This document shows positions 63,500 through 64,000 of a stretch of DNA of 64,000 nucleotides, in pieces. A program made the position numbers and the translations under genes. Numbering within the stretch: the first letter of the stretch is position 1; every line of letters begins with the position of its first letter. Origin of the DNA: Oegoconia quadripuncta (lineage: Eukaryota > Arthropoda > Insecta > Lepidoptera > Autostichidae); contig OX438749.1 in NCBI GenBank assembly GCA_949316235.1, forward strand, positions 21,716,414 to 21,780,413. The letters are read 5' to 3'. The notes under the pieces were generated by a model. That model worked only from the letters and a program-made list of their open reading frames with translations, was not told the DNA's origin and did not search any database.

Positions 63500-64000
63500 G
63501 TGAGTTTACCAAGTCATTTATTAGTTCCATTTTTATAAGAAGTGTGACAAATGATTCACCTGGTGAAAAGTGATATAGCTGTAACCTCATAATGCAGAGT
63601 TACCGTGGGATAATTTGATATGCTTCTCGTGCTTGCCTGTCAGACATGTTGAAAAAAGGAGAAGCATTACCTGTGACCTATTTTGTAAATTCCCAAATGC
63701 TGTCATTTATGCAAAGCTAATCAGCATCATCTGTAATTTGTTTACTGTAAAGTATATTAATACTATGGTAAAAGCGTGTGTAAGTGTCTCAAATTGGATA
63801 GGGACGTAGCTTTCTTTACTAAAGAAGAAAAAAAATTCATTGAAAGTCCTCTTATCTTCTCCGTGGTTGTCAATATGATTTCTAAGCTATTTCTGAGCAA
63901 ACAAATGGCATGTATTTTTTTATTTATATATTTAATATATATATATATATAAATTTGTGTGTGTTATATAGTCAATAATATATTATATGGTTAGGTGCAG
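63500..64000. other. Intron 40, left part
   Basis: No gene. An (AT)n microsatellite lies at about 63925-63950. The next dynein exon is beyond the right edge. Confidence 0.45.

Overview
The window looks like insect nuclear DNA, most likely from a moth or butterfly. AT-rich, repeat-filled introns alternate with short GC-rich exons. The repeats resemble those familiar from Lepidoptera: several tRNA-derived SINE families, LINE remnants ending in (TTTGA)n, and an element starting ACTAATATTATAAATGCG. The species call is inference from repeat style. No rRNA or free-standing tRNA gene was seen.

One host gene accounts for nearly all the window: an axonemal dynein heavy chain on the + strand. I traced 40 exons from 2979 to 63499. 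They splice in consistent phase into 2130 uninterrupted codons, running from the AAA1 P-loop to AAA6. The N-terminal tail lies left of the window and the end of the motor lies right of it. Four P-loops (AAA1 to AAA4), the two stalk helices, the microtubule-binding domain, AAA5 and AAA6 appear in the expected order. The sequence fits the single-headed inner-arm group (DNAH3/DNAH7/DNAH12); I cannot say which member.

Bases 1-2399 hold the 3' end of an errantivirus-type LTR retrotransposon: the pol C-terminus, an F-type env broken by a frameshift, a polypurine tract and a probable LTR. It lies in the intron before the first visible exon.

The 39 complete introns are built mostly from transposable elements. 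They include: a LINE with an intact zinc-knuckle ORF1 but a gutted ORF2 (8207-10278); a 5'-truncated LINE reverse transcriptase (49010-51013); many LINE 3' ends; four SINE families, called A to D here; several MITEs; and an 827-bp foldback element with 280-bp inverted repeats (37174-38000). Some insertions are nested.

The most interesting points are structural. A LINE tail forms the pyrimidine-rich tract of the exon 6 acceptor. A SINE ends 13 bp before exon 4. Six tandem repeats near 24.1 kb would each fold as a C(UUCG)G mini-hairpin. There are several long perfect or near-perfect palindromes. A MITE-SINE combination recurs at the same SINE position three times. I found no operon-like or defence-like gene cluster. 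Repeat boundaries are approximate unless stated otherwise.
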